Shown in pieces: positions 1 to 11,190 of a stretch of DNA of 64,000 nt (position 1 is the stretch's first letter; each line of letters opens with the position of its first letter). Below the pieces are notes generated by a model. It made no database searches. It was not told the origin of the DNA and worked only from the letters and a program-made list of their open reading frames with translations. The stretch is from Cryptomeria japonica (lineage: Eukaryota; Streptophyta; Pinopsida; Cupressales; Cupressaceae), in NCBI RefSeq assembly GCF_030272615.1, contig NC_081408.1, positions 604,925,673-604,989,672 on the forward strand, read 5' to 3'. The position numbers and the translations under genes are program-made.

Positions 1-1335
1 GTGTGTATATATGTAATGATAAATAATAAAGGGGTTTTGAACAATTATGAACAATAGTCCATTTTTTTCGCATTCACTGTAATGATTTCGGCAGTATAAA
101 CAGAGAGACGGCATTTAACAACGCAGCCATAAAAGGAAATGATAAATAATGAAGGGGTTTCGAACAATTATGAACAATAATCAATTATTTTTGCATTCAC
201 TGTAATGATTTCGGCATTATAAACAGAGAGACAGCATTTAACAACGCAGCCATAAAAAGAAATGATAAATAATGAAGGGGTTTCAAACAATTATGAACAA
301 TAGTCAATTATTTTCACATTCACTGTAATGATTTCGGCATTATAAACAGAAACACGCCATTTAACATCGCACCCATAAAAAGAAATGATAAATAATGAAG
401 GGGTTTCAAACAATTATGAACAATAATCAATTATTTTCGCATGCACTGTAATGATTTCGGCATTATAAACAAAGAGACACCATTTAACAACGCACCCATA
501 CAAGGAAATCATAAATAATGAAGGGGTTTTGAACAATTATGAACAATAATCAATTATTTTCGCATTCACTATACTGATTTCTGCATTATAGACAGAGACA
601 CACCATTTAACAGTGCACCCATAAAAAGAAATGATAAATAATGAAGGGGTTTCGAACAATTATAAACAATAATCAATTATTTTCGCAATCACTGTAATGA
701 TTTCGGCATTATAAACAGAGAAACACCATTTAACAGCGCACCCATAAAAGGAAACAATAAATAATGAAAGGGTTTCGAACTATTATGAACAATAATCATT
801 TTTTTTTGCATTCACTGTAATGATTTCGGCATTATAAACAGAGAGGCACCATTTAACAGCGCACCCATAAAAGGAAATGATAAATAATGAAAGGGGTTTC
901 GAACAATTATAAACAATAATTGATTTTTTTTCGCATTCACTGTAATGATTTCTGTATTATAAACAGAGAGACACCATTTAACAGTGCACCCATAAAAGGA
1001 AATGATAAACAATGAAGGGGTTTCGAACTATTATGAACAATAATCAAATTTTTTCACATTCACTGTAATGATTTCGGCATTATAAATAGAGAGACACCAT
1101 TTAACAACACACCCATAAAAAGAAATGATAAATAATGAAGGGGTCTCGAATAATTATGAACAATAATCAATTGTTTTTCCATTCTTTGTGAGGATTTCGA
1201 CATTATAAACAGAGAAACGCCATTTAACAATGCAACCAAAAAATGAAATGAAAAATAATGAAGGGGTTTCGAAGTAAACAAAGAGGTATTCAATTGTTTT
1301 GCCATCCTATGTCAGGATTTCAGCATTAACAGAGC
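1..1335. repeat. 123-bp tandem repeat (about 11 copies)
   Basis: The anchor motif GATAAATAAT recurs at about 18, 141, 264, 387, 510, 633, 756, 879, 1004, 1127 and 1250. The spacing is 123 bp throughout except for one 125-bp step caused by two extra bases. Each unit also carries ATTCACTGTAATGATTTC and CCATTTAACA. The array is cut by the left edge of the window and decays at about 1335. Because 123 is 41 codons, the minus strand of the right-hand copies stays open with a 41-residue periodic peptide, but the copies left of about 810 are broken, so coding is not supported. The family is unknown to me. Confidence 0.95.
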
Positions 1336-1430
1336 ATTGAAATGAAACCCTAAACCGCATACGAAGAAATAATCAATAGACAAACCATAATGCAGTTGCG
1401 AAGGAGAAAAATCATCATTGGACATCCAAT

Positions 1431-1559
1431 ATGCAAGGAGGAAGAGTGATCACTACCTGGGAGCAAGTCGTCGACGAGGTTGCCGAGGAGGTTGCAGAGG
1501 AGGCCGAGGTTGCGAGTGAAGAAGAGGTTGCAGAGGAGGCTGCCGATGAAGGCTTGTGA
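1431..1559 (+). other. 42-residue acidic micro-ORF (doubtful)
   Basis: An ATG at 1431 opens a short frame that ends with TGA at 1557-1559. Residues 11 to 40 are almost entirely E, V, A and D, because the DNA is an imperfect repeat of GAGGTTGCxGAGGAG. It lies just after the 123-bp array. No promoter or homologue is visible. It is most likely a by-product of a short purine-rich repeat. Confidence 0.12.
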
Positions 1560-2596
1560 AGTTGCAAGTGAAGAAAATGCGACGAAAAATCTTCATTTCC
1601 CTAATTTTTTAGGGCAAAAAAGATAGCAGGAGTTCATGCCACGTGGGGCCACCATACCTACGTGGGAAGGGGTTTATGGGTGGTCAACATGTTTTTTGAC
1701 CATCCATTTTAAACATTTTTATATTCATCATATTTTTAATTATATGCATGTGATAAAAAATTTAGGTTAATTATTTTTGATAAAAACGTGAAAAACATAT
1801 TACTTTTTAGGTATTTTATAAATGGATATTGGTCTTTTGGTGTGCGGGTATTGGCGCAAAAGAGGTCAAGTATCGGTCAAAACTTTGAAATGACCACTTT
1901 TTGACCTTTCGACGCATAACGACCCATAGAGATCAGATCGTTACTACCCAAAAGCCAGATCAATAGGTTTAAGAAGTTAAGTCGCATACGAAGACAACCA
2001 AAAAAAAAAATCAAAATTCGATGTATCATTTAGGATCTATGGGTGTGCGAAGTTAGCTATGACGGCTACTAGTGCTCTTCCCTTAATGCCCAAAATATTA
2101 AAATGTAATGGTTGACTTTCCCACTCCCTTTTTATTACTCTCTATTTTAAAAATGTTCTAATTATAGTCACGCATCTCTCTCTCTCTCTCTCTCTCTCTT
2201 CACACACACACACACACACACATTGATACACTAAAAGTATTGGTTCATTATGACTCTTTGAAGGGTTAAAGTTGTCAAATGATTGAGGGAATCTTCTACA
2301 TCCTTTTTGTTTTTCTACATTTCAATTTCGTAATATCATTCAAAATCTATTTTTTGTTTATATTATCAAGTATACATTTATATATAAATTCTTGTTTCAT
2401 TTGGCAATGTATTGGTTATTTCTCACCTCCTCTATTTCATTCATATACAATTTTATTAGTATTGTGGTATTTATCCTTGTAGACAATGGATATATAGTTA
2501 TAAAATCATTTTATTATTGCTTTATTGATTCATAGACACACTTGGGATAGAAATACCCCATTTTTATTTGATTCTAGATCACTAGCTACTAGTGGA
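1560..2596. other. intergenic, no gene recognised
   Basis: AT-rich sequence with short open frames only. It contains the dinucleotide run listed separately. The 67-residue frame at 2279-2482 is rich in F, L and I and looks like translated AT-rich DNA. I see no element ends or conserved protein. Confidence 0.6.
2175..2222. repeat. (TC)n followed by (CA)n microsatellite
   Basis: About 12 TC dinucleotides run from 2175 to 2199 and are followed directly by about 11 CA dinucleotides to 2222. This is a compound microsatellite and is likely to vary in length. Confidence 0.95.
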
Positions 2597-2703
2597 GGTT
2601 TAAAGAATAAAATAGGGGCTTAGCCACTCTTGAAATGTTCCTATAAAGCCCAAAAAAGTATTCTCTTTATCTAGCTAATAGGTTTTTGAAGTAGAGATGA
2701 AGT
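2597..2703. repeat. left copy of a 107-bp flank duplication
   Basis: This 107-bp segment lies directly before the 5' LTR of the copia element and recurs at 8549-8655 after the clipped 3' LTR. The copies line up without gaps and differ at two bases (T/C and C/A). It is far longer than the usual 5-bp copia target duplication. Confidence 0.9.
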
Positions 2704-2704
2704 G

Positions 2705-3154
2705 TGTTAGTGTAGGTTTTTATTTCCTAGTGGGTTATTTATTTTTTCCCTATTTTCCTAGGTTTTTTCTACACTTCTTTTAATCTCGCTTAGGTTAATA
2801 AATCATGCTTAATTAGGTGAGTGGTTATGAGGTGTCACCTTCCTACATGTGTGCATCCATTTTCTATCTTGGGAAGATACTTGCTATCTTTAGTCCAAGA
2901 GATGGTTGCTCTTGATTGGTTGGTATTGCCACCTCTTCCCTCTCCCTGGTCTATAAAAGCATGCTACGTGGCTTGTATTTTGCATCTCTTGATTTTACAT
3001 CCTCTTAATGTTATTTTGCTTCTAGCATTTGCATTACTCTCTTGGAGACTAACTCTGTGTTGCTACTTTGATTTCTTATCATTTGCATTCATAGTTTAGA
3101 TATCTATTCATTTGCACTAGTTTTCTGGGTTTATAATCTTTTCAGATTTTATCA
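2705..3154 (+). repeat. copia-1 5' LTR
   Basis: It starts TGTTAG and ends ATCA, directly before the primer-binding site. It is 450 bp long and repeated at 8126-8554. A possible TATA-like TATAAAAG lies near 2952. Confidence 0.93.
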
Positions 3155-3166
3155 TGGTATCAGAGC
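3155..3166 (+). other. copia-1 primer-binding site
   Basis: TGGTATCAGAGC directly abuts the LTR end. This is the usual sequence complementary to the 3' end of plant initiator-methionine tRNA that primes minus-strand synthesis. Confidence 0.9.
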
Positions 3167-4335
3167 TTTTCTATGTGCAAGAGTAGATTTTACTTTCCAT
3201 ATTTGAGAGATTCGGGGGGGGCTAATAAATCTTATTATAGTTTTTAGAAAAACTCATTATGCTCTTCTCTCGCATTTTCGGATGATCTTGAAAATCAGAA
3301 AAGTTTGACGAAATTTTTCTTATCGCTAGGGTTTGCACGTGTTTTATGAAATCTGGGTGATTGCGGCATTTTTGGTTATACTGGAAGCATCTGTGGCTAT
3401 TCCAATGCGTCCAGGAGGCTTGAAAAAGTCAAATCTGGCTTTCGTTTCACCGAAATCAGAGATAGTCATACACAGTTGCAAAATTGGGGTTTCAAGATCA
3501 AATCTGACAACCATCTTGCATATTTGGTGTTTTCAATCAATATTGTAGGTTCCAACATTCCTTCTCTTGACTTTGGTAGTTGATTCAGCCTTTGCATGTC
3601 GTTTTTTGGTTGTTGGGGTCATTTTTTGTATCTAAAGTCGTTCTATTTACATGGGATCTACATCTTCTATACATCAGGAAGAAAAACGTCTTCTGGGTTT
3701 TGTTCGCAGCACAAAAAAACCATCTGGGTATCTTTTAGTTTTTGCATGTAGACTGTATATTTTGCAGAAACACACTCAGAAAGTTACAGCAGGACCCCTC
3801 TTCGTTGATTGTTGCAGTTTTGAAGGTCATTTTCAAATGCTTCGTTCTTGCTCATACGGACTCCATTTTCCACGAATTTTTTTTTGATTCTAGATATTTT
3901 TTCATGCTTTATGCACTAGTGTAGCCATTTTTTAATTTTGATGCAGACATTTTTCCGAAATTGCAGATTCTCAGTCGTGACACTGCACAGTTCTCGTTTT
4001 GTGAACTTCGGAGGATCATAACTTTCACATACGACCTCGTATCGAGGTGATTCTTATTTTGAAAGTGCATGATTTTTCGTGTAGATTGCAGTGGTGTTGT
4101 TTATTTTTTCTAGATATTCTGCCAAAAGTTCATTCTCAGCATATGTTTTTCATAAAGATTTTGTAATGCATTGAAATCAAGACCACTTAGTATTTCTTAC
4201 TAGTGGTAGTTGTAAACGCACTAATATAAAGTGCCAAATCATAATTTATTGGGGGGGTCTTTGATTGAGTGAAAAGAGGGGGTTGTCTTGATTGTGTTCT
4301 CTTCCTTTCAGCATTTTTTTCTGCACTTCTTCATC
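3167..4335 (+). other. copia-1 untranslated leader
   Basis: About 1.2 kb between the primer site and the gag start. The short frames at 3333-3548, 3651-3887 and 3742-3924 show no known domain. Leaders of this length are common in large plant copia elements. I see nothing else here. Confidence 0.6.
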
Positions 4336-6990
4336 ATGGATCAAACAATAGTGCCTATCCTAACTCCATATAACTACTTTGAGTGGAAATCACGCATGAC
4401 AATCTACTTAAGGAAAGTTGGATTACATAGGATAACTATGGGGCTTGAAACTGAACCTGCTAAAGATGAAGATAAGCCTAAGTGGTTTAACAAATGTGAT
4501 GAGGCATATGGAACATTGTGTTTGTCTATTTCTCCTGATTTTCTCTTTCACATTGAGTCTTTAAATTCGCCAAATGAAATCTGGAAAAATTTAGAAACAC
4601 TATTTGGCACACAAGATTCAATGAGGGGTCATATGTTGGAAAATGAACCAATTAGTTTAAGTCCAGACAATTTCAACACAATCCAGGATTTCTTCACTAA
4701 ATTGAAATCACTAAGGCTACAGTTAAAACAATGTTGAATTGAAAAGAAAGATGAACAATTGATTCTTAGTATTCTCTCTAAGCTAAATTCAGAATATTCT
4801 ATGTTTGTTTCTACCTTCTATGCTACTAAGGGTGTACTTGGTACACAATTTACCATGCCATCTCTAGATGATTTTGCTATCTCTCTCACTCGGGAACAGG
4901 ATAAGTTAATTCACATGGGCACTCTTAAGTCCTCTAAGTCACATGCCCTGGCTACCAACCAAGGCACAAAAGAACAGAAAGGACAAAGTAGTAATAACAA
5001 TAGTAAGGATAAGAAACAAAAGAATAGCAAGGAGAAGAAGGATCAGGCATTAGTTGCTTTAAAAGCAACTAATGAGACCCAATCTTCCAAGGGCGACAAG
5101 CCTAAGAAGGAGAAGGTCCAATGTGCCTATTGTAAAAGACCTGGTCATGATGAACATAAATGTCTGAAGAAACAAATTTATCACTTGACACACATTCTTG
5201 AGAAGAATAATATTGTTGTTCCTGAGTCAATTAACCAGAGTTCTAGTGAGGGGTCTAACAAGGCAAAAGAAAACAGCAAGGGGAAAGGAAAGGGCAAGGC
5301 CCTTGTTGCATTTGCTTCTTCACCATCCACTTGGGTTCTTGATTCGGGTGCTTCACACCACATGGCTTCATCTAAGGAAGAATTTGCATCTTTGGAGCCG
5401 TGTACTATGCCTTCTATTTTGATGGGTGATGACACTCCTATTGAGGTGTGTGGGAGAGGGTCTATTGATGTGAGGGATGGCACATTTGATGATGTTCTTT
5501 GTGTGCCCTCATTATCAACTAATCTCCTATCAGTATACTAGATCACTCACACAGGTTCAGGCAAGCGGGTTGAGTTCACTCCTGATTCAGTGGAGATTCG
5601 TGAGTTGCACAGTGATTCTACAGTTGTAGTTGGGAGAGTAGATCATCAGTCACGACTCTATTTGTTTTCTCACTTTGCTCCTAATCCTCCTTCGACTGTT
5701 TTGCTCACTCATTCCAATGATGTGAGTAGATTATGGCATGAGCGTTTTGGCCATCTTAACTTCCGCTACTTGCAACAGCTCAACCAACAGAGTATAGTCA
5801 CAGGGTTGCCTTCAGTTCAGTTTTCAAGTGGTGTTTGCCAAGGTTGCATACTTGGTAAGCATCCTAAGGAAAAGTTTGATAAAGGAAAGGCATGGAGAGC
5901 TTCACAGATGCTGGAGTTAGTTCACAGTGATTTGACTGGTCCATTCCAGCATCCTTCATTCAGCAGGGCCAGATATGTCCTCACATTCATTGATGACTTT
6001 TCTCGATATACTTGGGTGTACTTTCTCAAACAGAAGTCTGAGGTATTTGATCAATTTCAGGACTTCAAAACTTTTGTAGAGAAGCAATCCGGGAAAGCCA
6101 TCAAAGTTTTGTGCACTGACAATGGTGGTGAGTATGTCAACCATCGGGTTGAGAGGTTTTGCACTTCAGAGGGAATTGATTTGCGGCATTCAATTCCATA
6201 CAATCCTCAGCAGAACGGTGTGGTAGAACGGAAGAATAGGTCCTTGAAGGAATTGGCGAACTGCATGATTCACTCTAGATCTCTTGCACCACAGTATTGG
6301 GTAGAGGCCATTAACTGTGCTTGTTATATCCAGAACCGTGTTCCTCACCGAGCCTTGAAGGGAGTCACTCCTTTTGAAGCTTGGAGCGGTCAGAAACCAT
6401 CAGTTAAGCACTTCTGAGTTTTTGGTTCTTCTGCATGGGCCCACATTCCTATAGAGAAACGCAAGGCCTTGGATCCGCAGAGCAGACCTTGCATATTTGT
6501 AGGTTATCCTAATGGTGTGAAGGGTTATCGATTGCTCCACCCTACTACACATGAGTAGTTCATTGAGAGGAGTGTTCAGTTTGAGGAGGGCTCTTCGAGC
6601 TCACTTTCTACAACTTCTCCAACTCCTTCTACTTTGGCATTGGAGTCACTTGGGATACATGACAGCTCCTCTGATGAGTCAGATTCACCTGAGCAGTCTT
6701 CTACCTCCACTTCTAATGCAGAGAGCGATTCAGAGGACTCACCTCCTTCCTCTCCTAGTCATCATTTAGAGGTTGATGATTCTCCTCTAGATTATCCATC
6801 TTTCAGTCCACTTTGGGCTAGACAGACCTTGCAATCTGCAAGTGATTGGGTTGGGGATCCATCAGACACCAGGCGGACTCGTTCACAGTTCCAAGGTGCT
6901 CCACATGTTTTCATTGCTACTACCTCAGATCCATAGTCTTTTCATGAGGCTTCTGGTATTCGTGAGTGGGATACAGCTATGCAGGAGGAG
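4336..6990 (+). pseudogene. copia-1 gag-protease-integrase, broken by stops
   Basis: The frame starts at ATG 4336. A longer reading from 4288 would add an F-rich stretch atypical of Gag. Seen in order: a Gag core with the WKSRM-type start; a zinc knuckle C-x2-C-x4-H-x4-C at about 5122-5163; a protease DSGASHH motif at about 5341; a GAG pre-integrase domain with H-H-C-C ligands (RLWHERFGHL to CQGC, about 5728-5850); and an integrase core with the D of HSDLTGPF, the D of CTDNGGEY and the E of VVERKNRS. In-frame stops lie at 4735, 5539, 6415, 6556 and 6934, and the same frame resumes after each. At four of the five (not 4735) the family normally has CAG or CGA, so a C-to-T change explains them. 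The frame is lost at the deletion near 6995. Confidence 0.9.
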
Positions 6991-7994
6991 TATAGTTCCT
7001 ATTTTTGGTTCTGTATGTTGATGACTTGTTGATCACAGGGAGTTCATCCACTATTGGGGCTGTCAAAACTGCCCTTCATGACAAGTTTTTGATGACTGAC
7101 TTGGGCTTGTTGCATTACTTTCTCGGGATTGAGATCTACCAGTCTTCTTCTGGGATCACCATCAACCAGTCCAAGTATGCTCTAGATTTGCTCTCGAGGT
7201 TTCATATGGTTGATTGTAAGCCTGCTTCGACTCCCTTTCTTTCAGGAGTCAAACTTGAGGCTCAGTGTTCTTCTCCACTTGTTGATGGTACTTTGTACCG
7301 ACAGCTTGTTGGGAGTCTCATTTATCTGACTCATATGAGACCTGACATTTCATATGTTGTAGGCATGGTCTCTCGATTCATGCAGGAGCCTCATGAGTTG
7401 CACTGGAAAGCAGCCAAGAGAATCCTTCACTACATTCAGGGTACTCACAGTTTTGGGATTCACTGCGCAGCGGGCATTGAGCTTGACTTGGTGGGCTACA
7501 CAGATTCAGATTGGGCAGGCGATTCTCAAGATCACAAGTCTACTTCAGGTTACAGCTTCTCACTTGGTTCAGATCCTGTTTGTTGGTCGAGCAAGAAGCA
7601 GTCTGCTATTGCTCTATCTTCTACTGAGGCCGAGTATCGGGGGGCTGTGAATGCCGCCATTGAGGCCGTTTGGCTTCAAAATCTCCTTACTGAGTTTGGT
7701 ATCCAGATCAGACAGCCATCAGTCATATTTTGTGACAATCTAAGTGTCATTCAGATCTCAGGGAATCTGGTCCATCATTAGCGGACCAAACACATCGAGA
7801 TCCACATGAACTACATCTGAGAGCTCATCCATAGCCACGTCATCGACCTTCGCTACTGTCTGACTTTCGAGCAGGTTGCTGATATCTTCACCAAACCCTT
7901 CACTAAGAACAAGTTCCTTCATTTGCGAGCTTTGCTGGGGGTGCAGGATGCTTCATCTTCTGGGGGGGCTTCTTCCTCTCACTCGGAGTCCTAA
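6991..7994 (+). pseudogene. copia-1 RT remnant and RNase H
   Basis: Integrase-linker sequence joins abruptly to the RT catalytic YVDDL motif (about 7013-7027), so roughly 170 residues of the fingers and palm are missing, about 0.5 kb judged from other copia elements. The thumb region and RNase H follow (DSDWAG at about 7504; STEAEY at about 7620, with its family-conserved acidic residues). In-frame stops lie at 7779 and 7818. The frame ends at TAA 7992-7994. The join also shifts frame relative to the upstream pseudogene. Confidence 0.9.
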
Positions 7995-8115
7995 CTCTCT
8001 CTACTCTTGGTGGGGGGTCTCCTTTCTCTCTCTTTTTGGGGGACTTTTATGTACATGGGTACCTCATCAGGCTTGATTTGTCGGGACCCATTTCTACATC
8101 CACCTAAGCTTCGCT

Positions 8116-8125
8116 TATGGGGGGA
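8116..8125 (+). other. copia-1 polypurine tract
   Basis: A TATGGGGGGA-type purine run lies directly before the 3' LTR, at the position where plus-strand synthesis is primed. Confidence 0.75.
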
Positions 8126-8554
8126 AGTTAGTGTAGGTTTTTATTTCCTAGTGGGTTATTTATTTTTTCCCTATTTTCCTAGGTTTTTTCTACACTTCTT
8201 TTAATCTCGCTTAGGCTAATAAATCATGCTTAATTAGGTGAGTGGTTATGAGGTGTCACCTTCCTACATGTGTGCATCCATTTTCTATCTTGGAAAGATA
8301 CTTGTTATCTTTAGTCCAAGAGATGGTTGCTCTTGATTGGTCGGTATTGCCACCTCTTCCCTCTCCCTGGTCTATAAAAGCATGCTACCTGGCTTGTATT
8401 TTGCATCTCTTGATTTTGCATCCTCTTAATGCTGTTTTGCTTCTAGCATTTGCATTACTCTCTTGGAGACTAACTTTGTGTTGCTACTTTGATTTCGTAT
8501 CATTTGCATTCATAGTTTAGATATCTATTCATTTGCACTAGTTTTCTGGGTTTA
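8126..8554 (+). repeat. copia-1 3' LTR, 3' end clipped
   Basis: It matches 2705-3133 with about 11 differences. The first base is A rather than T, so the terminal TG is lost. Similarity stops at GGGTTTA, and the last 21 bases of the LTR are replaced by the duplicated left flank. The shared GGTTTA at the join is a microhomology. Confidence 0.92.
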
Positions 8555-8655
8555 AAGAATAAAATAGGGGCTTAGCCACCCTTGAAATGTTCCTATAAAG
8601 CCAAAAAAAGTATTCTCTTTATCTAGCTAATAGGTTTTTGAAGTAGAGATGAAGT
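8549..8655. repeat. right copy of the 107-bp flank duplication
   Basis: Same sequence as 2597-2703 apart from two substitutions. After 8655 the sequence runs on as ACATAGAGG, which probably represents the empty site continuing into the right flank. Confidence 0.9.
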
Positions 8656-8868
8656 ACATAGAGGTTTTGTATCAATTTTCTTTTTCATTTATTTTTTATC
8701 ATTATATATAAAACATGAGATATAAAAGGGCAAAGAGTTCATTTGAAAGTGGATATGTAGGAAGGAAGGAAGAATGGAGCATAGGAATTAAGAAAGGATT
8801 AATGGAAGAAGAAATGAATAGGAAGAGAATAATGAAGTGACTCCTTAAAAAGGCAAAATATTATAAAG

Positions 8869-9206
8869 GGTTGTGCTCTTTCAAAAAGGTGATAATTGTG
8901 AAAGGTTGTCTCTTACGAAGGGTTGAAGAGTTGTACTCTCAAAGGGTGGTAATTTTGAAAGGTTGACCCTCTCAAAGGGTAGAAATGATGAAGGGTTGTG
9001 ACTCTTTTGAAGGGTGGTAATTGTGAAAGGTCGTGACTCTCTCAAAAGGGAGAAATAATGAAGGGTTATGACTCTTTCAAAGGGTGGTAATTGTGAAAGG
9101 TTGTGACTCTCTCAAGGGGCATAAAAGATGAAGATTTGTGACTCTTTCAAAGGGTGGTAATTGTGAAAGGTTATGACCATTACAAAGGACAGAATGATGA
9201 AGAGGT
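8869..9206. repeat. degenerate 60-70-bp tandem repeats (5 units)
   Basis: Units carry TGTGACTCTTTCAAAGGGTG, GTAATTGTGAAAGG and AGAAATGATGAAGGG in that order. Unit starts are at about 8873, 8932, 8996, 9066 and 9135. A diverged relative lies at 21500-21765 with the same flanking words (TATAAAAGGG, then CATTTGAA), so the array belongs to a dispersed repeat of unknown class. Confidence 0.8.
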
Positions 9207-10249
9207 GAGTCTCTCCCTCTCATTGGAAGATATAAAAAAGGAGAAGGTTTCATTTGAGGATATCCAAGGGAGATGAATTTGGGGAATCATTTATTATTCT
9301 CAAAGGCAACAATGAAAAGTGGTGACTCAATTCTTATGAAAGGTGGTGACCCTTTCACCAATAAAGTATAAAGGGGAGTTCATTCCAAGAATTGAAGGAT
9401 CACTTATCAATCATCATTCATGAATCCATTAAAACAAATCCTTCATTCATCCATGAATCATTAATCCCTCAAGAAATCAAGCAAACGGTCAATTAGCAAA
9501 ATCAAGCAAACAATCATTAAACCCACATTAATCATCACTTCATTTTGGGATTAAGAAAACAAACAATTCAGCAATCAAGCATCACTCTATCAAATCAACG
9601 TTCATTCAATCATCATCCACTAATATATCGAGCTAACATTTATTACATCATCACTCATCAATCAAATCATAGTTTCAAATTAAATTGAATTAAAAAATAA
9701 AGAAGCCATTTATATTTAGCATAATAATTGGTGTGCAATATGATTAAGTCTATTATTTAATCACTTATATGAATCATTGATTTATTTAATTGATTAAATT
9801 AGAAATCCAACAAGGAGTTAGAACTAATAATCATTCATCAGATTTAATAGAGCAATCTTGTTAGAAATGGGCAAGGAAACACAATAGGGATGCAAGAGTA
9901 TGGGTCATATCCATTAAGTAGATGCCCATTGAGTTGGTTACTTGTGGACTGCTTGTGGGCCCCCATTGAGTTGGTTGCTTGTTCTGCACTCTTGGGCTTA
10001 ATTGTGGAGGATAGTCTCTTGGCATCTTATAGTGCTTTCCCCTCAAATTTCTAATATGGTTGAAGCTATAGTGTGCATGTTTACACATAAGAATCTCTAT
10101 TAGCATTTTGTTTAATGATTAATTGATTATTCTCCTAAATTCAATTGCTATTGTGTAATTTAGTGAAAGAATACTCTTGTAAGTAAGTTGTATTTTTGGA
10201 TTTATCATTCTTTGGGCAAAATTAGGTATATCCCAAAAGGGTACATTAC
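9207..10249. other. intergenic, AT-rich
   Basis: The first part continues the repeat family's flank and then becomes rich in short CATCAT/TCAATCA words to about 9670. At 9922-9985 the phrase CCCATTGAGTTGGTT occurs twice, 34 bp apart. No gene is supported; the 81-residue minus-strand frame at 9861-10106 has no recognisable domain. Confidence 0.55.
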
Positions 10250-10430
10250 AATATAGGAGGTATAGGTTGGTTATTATGATCATGTTGAGTATGGCATTGT
10301 TATTAAAGACTATTGAAGGTATCCCCGTCAAAGTGGATTAGGAGGCTGCCCCTTCTAAGTGGCAAATTATAATCAATTATTTGCAACATGTTTACTATTA
10401 TATTCATCTTGTGCAAGTTATTTCATTACA
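10250..10430 (+). repeat. partial 5' LTR (right part)
   Basis: Matches the last part of 13595-13936 and ends TTACA directly before a degraded primer site. Sequence upstream of 10250 does not match the start of the right LTR. Confidence 0.65.
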
Positions 10431-10972
10431 AGTGGTATGAGAGCATGATCTTGGCATCGTGAAGACAAGGCTTTTTCATCAGTTTTGGAGGTCATTTTGG
10501 AAATTGCATATCTTTCACATTTGAGCAAAAAAAATTCCGATTTTTTAAGGGTTTTTTTAAAGCATGTTGAATCATATTCACTCCAATTTTTAGAGGAATT
10601 GGAGCAAAATTAAGCAATTTATTGCAAAATTAGTGTTTTTGTCCAAAAAAATTGTGAAGCACATATTTATTAGATCTAAGTGAATTTCTTCATAATTTTA
10701 AAGGATTTTTTAGGAGGTCATTGAAGATTATATAGTCAAAGTTTCAAAGAAATTGGAGCAATCAACATCCAATTGGTATCCAACAAATCCATCACTATGA
10801 GGGAAGCAAGGCCCATGTAATTGAAAAATCAAGTTTTCCAATAACTTCACTCTCAAGTTTGCAAATTAGCTAATTTCGTATCTAGGCATTCGTAAGTTAC
10901 ATTAAAAAAAAATCACATCATTTTGACTTCATTTCTTTAATTTATTGCAAAATTAATTTGTTGGTGAACTTT

Positions 10973-11185
10973 TCAAAAAACAATTAGCAAAACAAGAAGA
11001 AAAAGAAAAAAGAACAAGAATAAGAAGTAGAAGAACAAGAACAAGAGGAAGCACAAGAGAAAGAGCAAGAGAAAGAAAAAGAGAAACCACAAGAGCAAGA
11101 GCAATAGAAAGAACAAGAGTAGGATAAAAAACAAGAACAAGAACAAAAGAAAGGGCGGGAGCAAGAACAAAGAAAGTGAAGGAAC
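10973..11185 (+). other. AAGAAC-rich low-complexity tract
   Basis: An A/G/C-rich run built on AAGAAC and AAGAGC words. The plus strand would read as K, E, Q and R with several stops; the minus strand reads as F, L, S and V. The same composition resumes at 13500-13560 on the far side of the inserted block, so the insertion landed inside this tract. It could be the decayed charged tail of a Gag-like protein. Confidence 0.6.
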
Positions 11186-11190
11186 ACAAA

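Larger units (their letters stand above)
2705..8554 (+). mobile_element. Ty1-copia LTR retrotransposon, degenerate (copia-1)
   Basis: A plus-strand element with a 450-bp 5' LTR, an initiator-Met-type primer site, a gag-protease-integrase-RT-RNase H order (the Ty1-copia order), a purine tract and a 3' LTR. The 3' LTR stops about 21 bases short and is fused to a second copy of the left flank. The polyprotein has seven in-frame stops, and most of RT is deleted, so it cannot move by itself. The LTRs differ at about 11 of 429 aligned sites by my count, suggesting a moderately old insertion. An internal promoter in the LTR is expected from the family but I did not locate one. Confidence 0.93.

Noticed and set aside
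1-1335. CRISPR-like array
   Set aside because: The repeat is the whole 123-bp unit without unique spacers, and the setting is a plant nuclear genome.
2279-2482. 67-residue hydrophobic plus-strand frame
   Set aside because: Typical of AT-rich DNA; no start context, signal or homologue recognised.
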